Assembly (NCBI GenBank): GCA_021234155.1
Contig: JAJEKV010000008.1
Location: forward strand, 2,232,307 to 2,296,306
Length of the DNA stretch: 64,000 nt
From: Isoetes taiwanensis
Lineage: Eukaryota > Streptophyta > Lycopodiopsida > Isoetales > Isoetaceae
Reading direction: 5' to 3'
The position numbers were made by a program, and so were the translations under genes. Shown piece after piece: positions 45,191 to 55,011 of this stretch (its first letter is position 1; each line of letters starts with the position of its first letter). The notes beneath the pieces were generated by a model. It was not told where the DNA came from, ran no database searches, and saw nothing but the letters and a program-made list of their open reading frames with translations.

Positions 45191-46909
45191 TTACACATCA
45201 CAATTTCTTACTTCAGGGGAATTCTTTCCATAAATATTGTAAACAAGGACATAGGCAGAGGCACAAAGGGGGTCCATGGAAACAATAGCATCGAAACATA
45301 TCTTACCTAGTTCCATATTGTAATGCAGTTTGCAGGCATCAAGTAGAGACATCCATATGCGTCTACTGAATTGTATATTGGAATTCATGAGTTTCTTCAC
45401 CTCTGCAAAGCATCCCGCATGACCCAAAAGATCAATCATGCATGCAATGTGAAATATGTCTACCTTTATGCTATAGCAAAGTCTCAAACTTTGGAAATAC
45501 CAGAACCCTTCCTCCACCAGACCAATATGGCCAAACACAGTCAATATACCAACTAATGAGATGTTGTCTGGATCAATGCCATTGTTCTGCATGTCCTTAT
45601 AACACCTTAGAACTGAAACGGCCTCCCCAAGTTGGGCATATCCTGTAATCATAGCATTCCAAGATGCTACATCTCTGTTCAGTGTGCTATCAAAGACTTT
45701 CCGTGCCTCCTTCACATTTCCACATTTAGCATACATATAGACAAGGACATTTGTTATTGCAACGCCCATCTGCTGCTTATTCTCAAAAATTTGCTCATGC
45801 ATGTGCCTGCCATGTTCAAATGCTCCAGCAAGTGCACATGCTTTCAGAGCAGTTATAAAGGTCACTTCATCTGGCTTTATGCTTTCATCTTGCTGCATGT
45901 CTCTAAAGCAATCTAAGGCAACCCTTCCATCACCATGTTCGACATAGCCTGCAATCATCGCATTCCATGACACATTGTCTCGGTTCACCAGTCGATCAAA
46001 TATTCCGCATGCCTCTTCCAAGCTCCCACACTTTGCATATGTATCAATTAAAGTATTTCCCATCATAATATTCATTCCAAACCCTTGCTTAATAATATAC
46101 TCATGGTAGAACCTCGACAGCTCAATGGCTCCCATGTTGCTACATGCCTTTAAAATGCTCAGAAATGTCACTACATCTGGTCCTAGGCCATTCAATTGCA
46201 TGGCTTCAAAGCATTCTAAGGCAAGCAGACCTTGAACATTTTGGGCACACCCTGCTATAATTGCATTCCATGTAACCACGTTCGGCTCTATATTGTCTTG
46301 ATGCATCCTCTCAAGACATGCTATGGCAAGATGGCTTTTGCCATGCTGGGCATATCCTGCAACCATAGCATTCCAGGATATGACATTTCGATTTGATAAT
46401 CTATTGAGAATCTTATGCGCCTCTGCTAATGCCCCACATTTAGCATACATATGAATAAGAGCACTTCCCACAATGACATCGCCTTCTATACCTAACTCTG
46501 TAATTTGCTCGTGAATCACTCTACCCTTCTCTATAGTACATCTTGCACCGCATACTTTCAAAAGGCTGAGAAATGTAAACTTATCTGGCCTTCTGCCTTC
46601 GAGCTGCATCATATCATACAGCTCAAAGGCAATTTTATTGTTATAAAGCCATGTATGAGTGTCAATAATTGCATTCCATGTATACTGAGTCGTTTTTGCA
46701 ACCGTAACGAATGCTTGGTTTGCTTCAACCAAACTTCCAGCAGAGGCAAACAAACGAATGAGATGGTCAATTAAGACAGAAACACTATCGAGTCCACTTT
46801 GGATGATTAACGAGCTTGCTCGCCTACTCAACTCTAAATTTTGTTGTTTCGAACACTCAAGAACCAAGCTATATGCAAGGTCTCTGGATATAGGGATATA
46901 TATAGGCAT
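45191..46909 (-). CDS. PLS-class pentatricopeptide repeat protein ending in an E-type region
   Basis: Intact, intronless 572-codon frame starting MPIYIPISRDLAYSLVLECS. PPR motifs run from about residue 75 to 500 in P-L-S alternation: PDKFTFLSLLKVCG, VGSALIHMYAKCGALAEAHK, NVISWNAMVAGYAQHGKSHL, NVVTWNAIIAGCAQN, PDVVTFLSILKACSNMG, IDTYAKCGSLEEAC, DNVSWNAMIAGYVEHGDGR, YMYAKCGNVKEARKVF and others. The C-terminus IWMSLLDACKLHYNMELGKI to YVLVYNIYGKN is an E1/E2-like segment, and the frame stops there without a DYW deaminase domain. Family knowledge: these bind organellar RNA base by base (positions 5 and last of each repeat) and usually specify C-to-U editing sites; proteins without DYW need a partner in trans. 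Chloroplast or mitochondrial targeting is expected, but the N-terminus is not a strong presequence. Confidence 0.93.
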   Translation of the reverse strand: MPIYIPISRDLAYSLVLECSKQQNLELSRRASSLIIQSGLDSVSVLIDHLIRLFASAGSLVEANQAFVTVAKTTQYTWNAIIDTHTWLYNNKIAFELYDMMQLEGRRPDKFTFLSLLKVCGARCTIEKGRVIHEQITELGIEGDVIVGSALIHMYAKCGALAEAHKILNRLSNRNVISWNAMVAGYAQHGKSHLAIACLERMHQDNIEPNVVTWNAIIAGCAQNVQGLLALECFEAMQLNGLGPDVVTFLSILKACSNMGAIELSRFYHEYIIKQGFGMNIMMGNTLIDTYAKCGSLEEACGIFDRLVNRDNVSWNAMIAGYVEHGDGRVALDCFRDMQQDESIKPDEVTFITALKACALAGAFEHGRHMHEQIFENKQQMGVAITNVLVYMYAKCGNVKEARKVFDSTLNRDVASWNAMITGYAQLGEAVSVLRCYKDMQNNGIDPDNISLVGILTVFGHIGLVEEGFWYFQSLRLCYSIKVDIFHIACMIDLLGHAGCFAEVKKLMNSNIQFSRRIWMSLLDACKLHYNMELGKICFDAIVSMDPLCASAYVLVYNIYGKNSPEVRNCDV

Positions 46910-48026
46910 TTGCTGGTTGTTAGCCTAATTCTAGAAAATCATTGCAATTCATTGGCAATGAGCTGAAGAGAGGAAGGATTTGGAACTCGTACCTGATCGG
47001 ATCGGTCTGTTGGAGCTAAATTTGTTACCCCCACAATCATTTGCCGCGTTATCTTAATCCTGAAAAAAGGCTCGGTGAAAGCTCCAATTGTGAGTGAGAA
47101 CCTCCGAGCAGATAAATGTATCCAAAATTCAAAAGCCGGATACCAGAAGGGCTTGTCCCAGTTTGACATTCTCTGTCCCGTTCTCTGCACCTGTCAGTCT
47201 TAACTGCTCGGAAAGCATCATAGCCACGAGATCTGCCATTGTCCAAATGAAATGCTTCATCCGAATCTGATCCGACACCCTTCATCCGAATCTGATCCGA
47301 CACCCCCTTGTATGGATTTTTGGCCAAAAAGAAAATCCTAACATCATGTTTTTGCAACATAAAACCCTCGTCGCAAACACAGGAAACAGAAATCTTAGAA
47401 CTCTAATTGTTTTTTTGTTTAGTTTGGATCATCGAATCCCAGTATATTCAAAAATTGCCAGATCTAGGGTCAAGAAATATACACCTCAGACCCAAGTATG
47501 TTTTTTTATGGCCATTGGATGAAGGCATAACGATGAGAATATGCCAAATCAAGAGTGTCAGAATTTACACCTCACACCCCCTATATGAACACGCTCCCCA
47601 TATGCTTCACATACGTACATCAATAACAACGTACGAAATAAAAAATAATACCACATAAGGTCCCACATTCCCAAACTACCTGAAAGTCAAAGTAACATAT
47701 AAAGATACTCTTATACATATGACAACGTGAAAAGGAGCCAAAGAGGAAGTGTGTGCAAGTGACAGAAGCTTATATGCAAATAGAAGATGCTTTGATATAT
47801 CACAATGTGGAAAACAGGTCTACAACTTAAGTGGAAAGCTGCATGCACGTTACTTGTTCCACAAGCATGACGGCACAGCATGCTAAACCACGGAAATGAA
47901 CATCAAAACGAGGATCCGGCATCATTTCGGAGCCTCGTTCACACAGGCAATGCATTGCAAAAACACCTGTATAAGAGCGGCTTTCAAAAACAATTGTACA
48001 AGAGTAGCCTGAAGAAACCATAGACA
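46910..48026. other. Intergenic upstream of the PPR gene
   Basis: Contains the likely promoter and 5' leader of the minus-strand PPR gene. The frame at 47049-47360 is open but inflated by a 25 bp tandem repeat at 47256-47305. No other motif or repeat seen. Confidence 0.45.
47256..47305. repeat. 25 bp tandem duplication
   Basis: TTCATCCGAATCTGATCCGA plus CACCC is present twice in a row (47256-47280 and 47281-47305), identical in both units. Confidence 0.95.
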
Positions 48027-48424
48027 CTAGGCCTGCATAGTCCGAAACGCTGCTCTACCAAGGCGCTCTAATGCATTCAAATGCCTTATCAGTGTGGCTC
48101 TCATAAGATTCATCTGCCCTCGGAACACCCTGCGTTGCTTCAGGGATACTTTCAGGTCATCCATGTCCAGACAATGCAATGCCTCATCAAGGCGCTGTAT
48201 GGTATTCCCAAGAGCTGTCTTCAATTCACGAATGGACATCATTGTCTCCTTAGCTAGCAACTCCACATCCACGTACAAATGAAAGCACTCCGACTTGCCA
48301 TCAGCAGCAACATGCCCATCTGCAATGCGATCTTCATCAAAATCAATGTCAAGATTCGCGACCGGGCTGAAAATCGCATCTGGATCTGCCATTCCTTCAG
48401 TCTTCTCTATCTCCTTACGAGCTC
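48027..48424 (-). CDS. Exon of an unidentified conserved-looking host protein
   Basis: The minus-strand frame is preceded at 48425 by TTTCTTGTAG, a good splice acceptor, and ends with a stop at 48027. An internal ATG at 48392 would give a 121-residue protein (MADPDAIFSPVANLDIDF), so it is either a last exon or a complete small gene with its start just after an intron. The N-terminal part is acidic. From about residue 45 it is helical and amphipathic (LLAKETMMSIRELKTALGNT, IQRLDEALHCLDMDDLKVSL, MRATLIRHLNALERLG), compatible with a coiled-coil subunit of a complex. I cannot name the family. It lies 39 bp from the 5' end of a retroelement at 48464, which may have separated it from its upstream exons. 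Confidence 0.5.
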
Positions 48425-48463
48425 CTACAAGAAACATGAAATATGTACATAAGCACAAAGTGT

Positions 48464-49965
48464 ACCTCTTGGTTAACTATTTGTAGCCACGGTTGGGGCT
48501 ATTCCAACCAATCTCTTCCAATATATTCTACTCAGTTTTGTGATATTGTATCAGAGCAGGAACCCTGATCTAGGGACCTGTGGAGAAGGAAAATCTGGTT
48601 GCCCGGTAGGGTAGCCAAAGTATGGAAGAGTAGTGAAAGTATGGAGGATCCTGGCATTAGAAAGAACGGGAGGAATCTTGAAAGAAAGTGGAAGAGGCAA
48701 ATTCGTTGCAGACGGCAGCAGTTGGTGAAGACGAGCAGACCAAGAATCGATTTGGTTGTTGCGCTCAGGTGGTCAGAAAAATTAATTACGCAAGAAATTT
48801 ATAAGATTTTGGAAAACCAGGTCTTTGTCCAGTCAGCGGGTCCATGTTGGGAGCATGCCAACAAGGCTGGAGGTGTGAACGGACGCACCTAGCGTCAACG
48901 GGAGGGCAGTTGAAAAGAAGGGTTTTTTATCTGGGATTGAATCTATCCTTGGCCGAAGACGTTCCTGTAACACCAAGGTCCTGTCAAGAACATATGAAGA
49001 AGCAACAAGAGGATTTTTTGGAGCAAATGTGAAACCTGATGGCTATCAAAACTGAAGAACGGCATGATTGTTTGAAGCACAAGAACATAATCAGTAAAGA
49101 AGATGAAGAAATTTCATGGTATGGGAATGTTCCTATTATTAATTCTTCTATAAAAGTGATACATCGTATTCCTGTAAAGAGGAAATATCTCCAAGTTGAA
49201 TCCATGGAATCTGGCTAGCGGTAGTTTATGCCACACCAAATTTGTGAAGCCAGACTTCTAAATCTAACTAAATCTAAATTTACCGCCTCAAGAAGAGTCC
49301 ATAGTTTCAGAAACTGGTTCAGAATGGAGTAATAGCAATGGGAATTCTAAAGGCTTATTCAAAGATTCGAGTCCTTTACAGGTTGGATTATTTGCCTGGA
49401 TCGCATTAAGATAAATACATGTAGTGGTGGTGTAGGAAGCGCACTAGTTTAAAGTATGTAGATAGGATTAAAGACATGAGGCCCAATGTAATCTTGATCT
49501 TCGGATACAAGATTAAGGGGGAGAAATGCATAGTTATGTAATCTTGCATCCTCAAGTCTTGCATATAATAGGATGGTAAGACATATAGGGAGATGTTCAG
49601 GACATGAAATTTATTGCTTCAGATTTACAGCAAGAGGCTCTCCAGTTTGAGAGACATGCATGTACACGGGAGAACAAGGCTGTCTAGATGGCACACTGAT
49701 GCTGCACAAAAGGCGGAGAAAAGCTGTTGAAGATAGGAAGAAAAGCAATAAGATTTCATCGCCTAGATCTTTCAATCAAGGGGGAGTATTGAGGATAGGT
49801 TGATCTGGTAAGATCTGGATCGATGATGTGGATATCCCAATAGTCACATCTTGGTAAAAGGCATGTCTATAACCAAGTGGCATACCTCTTGGTTAACTGT
49901 TTGTAGCCACGGTTGGGGCTATTCCAACCAATCTCTTCCAATACATTCTACTCAGTTTTGTGACA
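48464..49965 (+). mobile_element. TRIM/LARD-like copia-type retroelement without pol
   Basis: An ~80 bp segment at 48464-48543 (ACCTCTTGGTTAACTATTTG, GGGGCTATTCCAACCAATC to CAGTTTTGTGA) recurs at 49884-49963. Immediately after the first copy comes TTGTATCAGAGC, a primer-binding site for initiator tRNA-Met. Before the second, CAAGGGGGAG (49777-49786) is a polypurine tract, followed by TGAGGATAGG, the start of a ~176 bp 3' LTR (49790-49965, TG...CA). The 5' LTR has lost its first ~95 bp. The 1.2 kb interior has no gag or pol that I can identify, so it is a non-autonomous element mobilised by a copia-type partner. Confidence 0.72.
48546..48557 (+). promoter_or_regulatory. Primer-binding site of the TRIM-like element
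   Basis: TTGTATCAGAGC differs from the canonical TGGTATCAGAGC only near its 5' end and sits three bases after the LTR copy. Confidence 0.7.
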
Positions 49966-52239
49966 AATAGGCCAGATTGTGCTCCTACAGTCCGCATGAA
50001 ATTTGGTACTAAATTTTGTAGCCCTAACGAATTTTACAAAGCTCTAACAAATTCCACAACTGAGCCCACTTCATCAATTCGGTATTGTCCTCATACTTCT
50101 TCTAAGCAGCCACCAACTATCGCCTTCCACAACTATATGATTATACGGAGGGCCATTTGTCCGGGCTTCAAATAGGAAAGGCATGTGCAAATTCAATTCT
50201 AAATGGAAACTATTAAACACAAACAAAAATAAAAGGCAAACCCCCCTTTTCCACGAACCCATTACCATAATCTCACTCCTGGAATGATTTGGCTATCTTA
50301 TTCTTTAGTCACCTTTTTCAAATTTGACCATTGCCTCTCTCTTTTATTTAATTTAATCACTACTAAATGTGTGCCCCACGTGTGTGTCTAGCTCCTGCAT
50401 ATAAGTAGGGGTGGATGTTTATATGAATCTGCATAATAGGGACGGGTGTCCATATGGACCTATGTAAGATGAATAGCTCAAAGTTGCTATTATTTGTTTA
50501 TGCAAAAAACTGGTCTTATTATTAAGAACTGGCCTTATGCATATTAAGAATTGGACTTATTATTATGCTTAATGTACTTCCTTTTTTTGGGGGGGCATTG
50601 CTAAGTATAAAAGAAATTTATTGTGATGGCCAAGACCACCACGAACATTTTTCTTTCCTAATTGTCCCGTGTTTAGGTAAGTGAGCCAGCAAACATGTGA
50701 GTACATAGGAGCCATCACAAATATATGCCTTTGCCCACTCACTCATTGATTTAATTTGTTCCCTGTGGGGAACAGAGAAAAGTTTAAGCACCCTATAATT
50801 TTTGTAAATGTGATTCCTCGTAATTTATCTGTTGAAGTGAATTCTAAAATGGCCATTTTTACTATTTTTCTCCAACATACATCTAACCAAATGATATTTT
50901 TTTAACCAAGTTGCCAATATAAATATAACTACAAGAAATTTATCGTGGCGGCCAAGGAGCTGCTGAACGATTCTTCTATTTCATATGTGAGAGATTAGAC
51001 CTCTTGTTAACAACCAAAGTTTGACAATGGAGTGCTTGCTTAGTAATGGGACACATTCTTCAGTAGGGGAGTTTGATCGTGAGATTTAAAATGAAGAAGA
51101 TCTAGATGATATGGCTTAAAACCATTCAAAAAAACTCACATACAAAAGCAAACCCTACAATTCGTAATGCTACCGATGGACCTCTGGCTTTGATGTAACT
51201 ATCAAGCACGTCACAAGCACTTGCAAAGTTACCGTTCAATGCCAATATTAATTTCAAATCTTACTGATGCTGAGGGTAATACTGCACTGCATTGGTTCTG
51301 GGAAGACAACTTCAAACACACGTGACATCGGGTTAGATTATAATTTATGTATCAAATTGCAATAGTTCTTATCTATGGAGCCACTTGTGACGTCCCTCTA
51401 ACCTATACAATGCTCCCATGAAATAAGCTATGGAGATCCCCTCCTGCCAACCCTGCAGATCAACAAGAGATTGTCCACGCGGCATCAGCTACTGGTGGTA
51501 CCCCCGAAAGAAGGATGTGTCTTCCTTGTCTTTCCCAGGTTGATCTCACGGCGAAAACACATATAAACATAAAGCACAAGCAATATAGATCATAATCAAT
51601 ATAAATGCTCACTGCGGAGGGTGAGGCACCATCAACGACATAGCATCATCATCATAATACAATATCACCATTGCATCACATGGAGGTCCTAACCCAAGCT
51701 CAAACTCTGTGAGGGGTGGTCTGGGCCACAAGATAACGACAGACGAAAGTTGTAACACTGGAGTTGGCTAGCAATAGAACAATGACAAGGGTAATCCACT
51801 CTATCCGCCCCTCCTGTGCATACTTTGCAGATAGATCAAAAAGCTTGGGGTCTCGACTGTAGCTTGCCGGAGATGTAACCCTAAGGCTACTCCAAGGTTG
51901 CATCTCCCTTAGTCCAATGAGGCAAGAAAGCTGCTCCTTCCAAGTGGTATCTTGCCGTAGCAAGCAGCTAGAGAGACGAGGTCGCTCCCGCTCGTACTCA
52001 ATCTAACCTCACTAAGGTGACGCATTACCTAGGAGGGGTCAAACCCATATCTTGCCCACACGCAGTGACAAGGTATTATGCCTAGATTGCTATGGATGCC
52101 TGCCATGGATCCCTCTACAATCGGAACAAGTCCTCTATTCTAAGCTAGTCAAGGCCCTAGGCCTCCTGAAAAGAGTCAACAATCCTCAGAAGTTATTTAT
52201 TGTAAATAGAATAGTTGATTTCATCAATCTAGAACTTTC
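49966..52239. other. Intergenic, relic-rich
   Basis: No gene supported. A TGTGACGTCCCTCTAACC near 51387, followed by several hundred bases of moderate GC, resembles a gypsy LTR edge, but there is no second copy in the window to confirm it. A run TTTTTTTGGGGGGG lies near 50583. Confidence 0.35.
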
Positions 52240-52910
52240 GAAAATCATAGGCGATTGGGTGCAGCTCATGGTCATCCTTCCCATTTGATAAGATGCCGTC
52301 AAAAGCAAAATCTGACGCGTCAGCTTCGAGAACATAAGGACACATAGTCGTTATAAAAGCATGCTTCAAAGTGATGAATGTTGATTCTGCTTCAACTATC
52401 TACTGAAAACGAATACCCTTCATGGTGAGATATATCAAAGGCAAGACAATTTCCGAATAGTCCTTGATGAGGCGGCGACACAAAATGGCGAACTCCAAGA
52501 AGTAATGTATATCCTTAACTGAGGAGGTGTTTTTCAATCAAGAACTATGATGTCCTTCTCCGAATCCATAAAGATACTTTGAGGTTAATAGCCAAGGAAC
52601 TTGATATTATCCTACTCGAATTGACACTTCTCCAGCTTGGCATAAAATCCATGTTGTTGCAGCTTCTAAAGGGTCTTCTAGACTTGTTCTTCATCTCTTT
52701 TAGATTCTTCCAATAGATCAGAATATCATTCTGTAGATAATAATAAAGAGATCCAAAAACTCATGAAAAACATTGTTAATCGCGTGTTGAAAGATTGTTG
52801 GAGCATTGATAAAGCTGCAGGGAAAGGTATTGCACTCAAAATGACCGTACCGAGTTTGAAGGTTGTCTTTCACTCGTCATCCTCCTTGATCCGAATAAGA
52901 TTATAATAAT
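52240..52910 (-). pseudogene. Ty3/gypsy RT-RNase H relic
   Basis: Reading the minus strand from 52910 with frame changes gives IRIKEDDEWKTTFKLGTVIL (compare KEGDEWKTAFKTRYGHFE), then LSMLQQSFNTRL in place of APATFQHFMND, an ISLLLSTE-stop-YSDLLEE remnant of the YLDDILIYS catalytic box, and KLQQHGFYAKLEKCQFE. Further along, CPYVLEADASDFAFDGILSN is the RNase H start. It is old: stops and indels are frequent and the catalytic aspartates are lost. It does not match the frames of the Tat-like element next to it, so it comes from another gypsy copy. Confidence 0.7.
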
Positions 52911-53300
52911 ATTATTGTTATTATTAAATCACGCCCTTATGGGACCTTGAAGGTCATGGAGCGAAAAAGTTACATCATGATTTAAACTTTGCATAGCAAG
53001 TTTCTTTGAAGTTCAACTTGCCTCGTATAGTACCAAGTAACCTAGGCTCTGTGTTCAACAATGAAATGAGATTAGTTAAGTTTATGTCAAATTTTGTCCT
53101 AATGTGTTCATATTCTGTACCAGACAAGAAAACATGTCTTCCATCTTCCACTTCTTCTGGACACAGAAAATACAAATCCTATTCGCGAGGAACTTTGGCC
53201 CATCCGCCAGTTTCGATATTCAGCCTGTAGGAGCAAATCTATACCGAAAATGGTACATTTTAAATATCATGGGATAGGAGCTTTTAAGTAGTCTTGCTCA

Positions 53301-54173
53301 CTATAGATTAACATAGGATGAACTTCCGTGATATAAAACCGGACTTTTGTCCCTGGAGTCTCCCATATTGGGATTGATATTAATCAACAATTCTTTTGAG
53401 TGCTTCTGAGGTTTCGTACACAATTGTAAAAACTTGCAATACTTGACCTGTTGATAAATCAAGGGATCCGGGCTGTTTTGAGCTTGCTCAATAAAATATT
53501 CTAAGTTTTGCCAAATCTCTGCTAGTTTTTCCCATGAATCACCTGGAATTATGGCCCAATTATCTAGCCGTTGTTGATCAACATCTTTCCACATGTGACG
53601 TCGCTGGAAACATGGATCAAAGTTGCAATCATTTTGCAAATATTGAGGTGTCTTCAGAAGGTTTAATTGGACGGTTCGATTCTCAAGATATTTCTATCTC
53701 CAATGATCATCAAATTTTGGCACATAAATGGGAAGACGGAAAAGATCGTCAGATAAGGCAGCTTTTTGTTGGTTCGAGCAGAATGTTTCAATTTGATTCC
53801 ACATTGTTTTGTCAAGAAAAATCTTTTTGATCTCTTGCCATTCAGCGTTCGTAACTGGAGACCAAGTGATCTGAGATAAGAGTATTGGTGGATACTCCAA
53901 TTTTTGAAAATATTGATCATAATTGCAAATAACTGTTAACATGGAACGGATCCAAATATGATAATCATATTTAGAAGCATTATAACTAATCTTCATGGCT
54001 TGATATAGAATCGTTTTGGCTTGCTGATAATGATGTTTGAAATTAGCTTCAGCCATCGCGTGATCCTCATCGGATAAGAAAGGTAGGAGCACAATATTAG
54101 GAAGAAACATACATGGTGTGATGGGTTGTGCCATGACTTCATCATAATTCTGATTTAATTCCCATATCTGCAC
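53301..54173 (-). pseudogene. 3'-terminal coding blocks of the Tat/Athila-like element
   Basis: Two consecutive minus-strand frames, 54173-53694 (159 codons) and 53639-53301 (112 codons). The first reads PITPCMFLPNIVLLPFLSDE, then NFKHHYQQAKTILYQAMKIS, YDYHIWIRSMLTVICNYDQY and KKIFLDKTMWNQIETFC. The second reads RLDNWAIIPGDSWEKLAEIW and LEYFIEQAQNSPDPLIYQ. Composition is that of soluble helical protein, rich in Tyr, Trp and Gln. They follow the integrase-linked extra domain and the coiled coil in the same orientation, so they are probably parts of one additional ORF broken by frameshifts. No known domain is recognised; a membrane segment or signal peptide is not evident, which argues against a classical envelope protein. 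Confidence 0.55.
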
Positions 54174-54314
54174 ATGAACTTCAGCATAATATGTTAAGAT
54201 GTTTCCTTGTACATCAATAACCCAAGCTTGACATAATTCTAAATTTTCTAATAAAAGATGGCTATGACAAACTGCAGTAACAAATAATCTCTGATCATAG
54301 AATGAGAGTTTGAA

Positions 54315-55011
54315 CTAGAAGATCATAAACCTAGAATCTGATATAGGTTTGAGAGGATTAACACCAAAAGATAGAAGTTTGAGCTTCAAGAGCATCAAGT
54401 CATACTGGTAATTTAACTCCAAGTTGGAAGGTCTCGGAAAGTGGATATCTTGAGCAATTTGAGTAAGAGAGGTCTTAACATCCATAATCTGTTGCTGCAA
54501 CTCTTGATTCTCTGCTCGCAAGTCTTGCAGAGTCTGCAAAACCTGTTGTATCTTAACTTGGAATTGTTGCTTTTGCCTCTCGAATGTGTCATGTAATTGA
54601 GACATGTTAGTGGCAAGTGCTAAGCTTGGTTTATCTAGTTGGCACTATAAATTGGCACACTTTAATTCAAACTGCATATTGGCTTCCTGCTTAGATACGA
54701 GCTCAACTTCTAAATGTTGAATTTGTTTCTGTAATTGTTCCACCCTGTGCTTGAATATTAGCAATAATGGCATCCTTGAAGTCCAGTAGCTCTTTAAGAA
54801 AATTCTCTTGTCTTTGAAAAAGATCTTTCATTTTGATTGTAACATCAGTAGTATCTTTAGTTTCTTGAGCAACTGGTTCAGCGTACATTACCATGGGACT
54901 GTCATGTACAGGTGAAACTCCATGAGGCAAAATATTGGAAGATGCCTGTTGAGACATGACATAATTAATAATTAATTGTAACTGCGCAGCAAATGGTAAT
55001 ATCTTTAACAT
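54315..55011 (-). pseudogene. Coiled-coil blocks downstream of the Tat/Athila-like integrase frame
   Basis: 55011-54703 (102 codons, start overlapping the end of the integrase-extra-domain frame by 47 bp) reads MKDLFQRQENFLKELLDFKD. 54605-54315 (96 codons) reads MSQLHDTFERQKQQFQVKIQ and QVLQTLQDLRAENQELQQQI, a clear leucine/glutamine heptad coiled coil. The two are split by a stop near 54650. They link the extra domain upstream to the helical blocks downstream and probably represent the middle of a single long accessory protein. Confidence 0.55.

Noticed and set aside
51387-52050. Gypsy LTR starting TGTGACGTCCC
   Set aside because: Only the edge motif supports it; there is no matching second LTR, PBS or PPT in the window.
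53301-55011. Envelope glycoprotein of an endogenous virus
   Set aside because: No signal peptide, transmembrane helix or cysteine-rich surface pattern is visible; an accessory ORF of a plant Tat/Athila-type element is the simpler reading.
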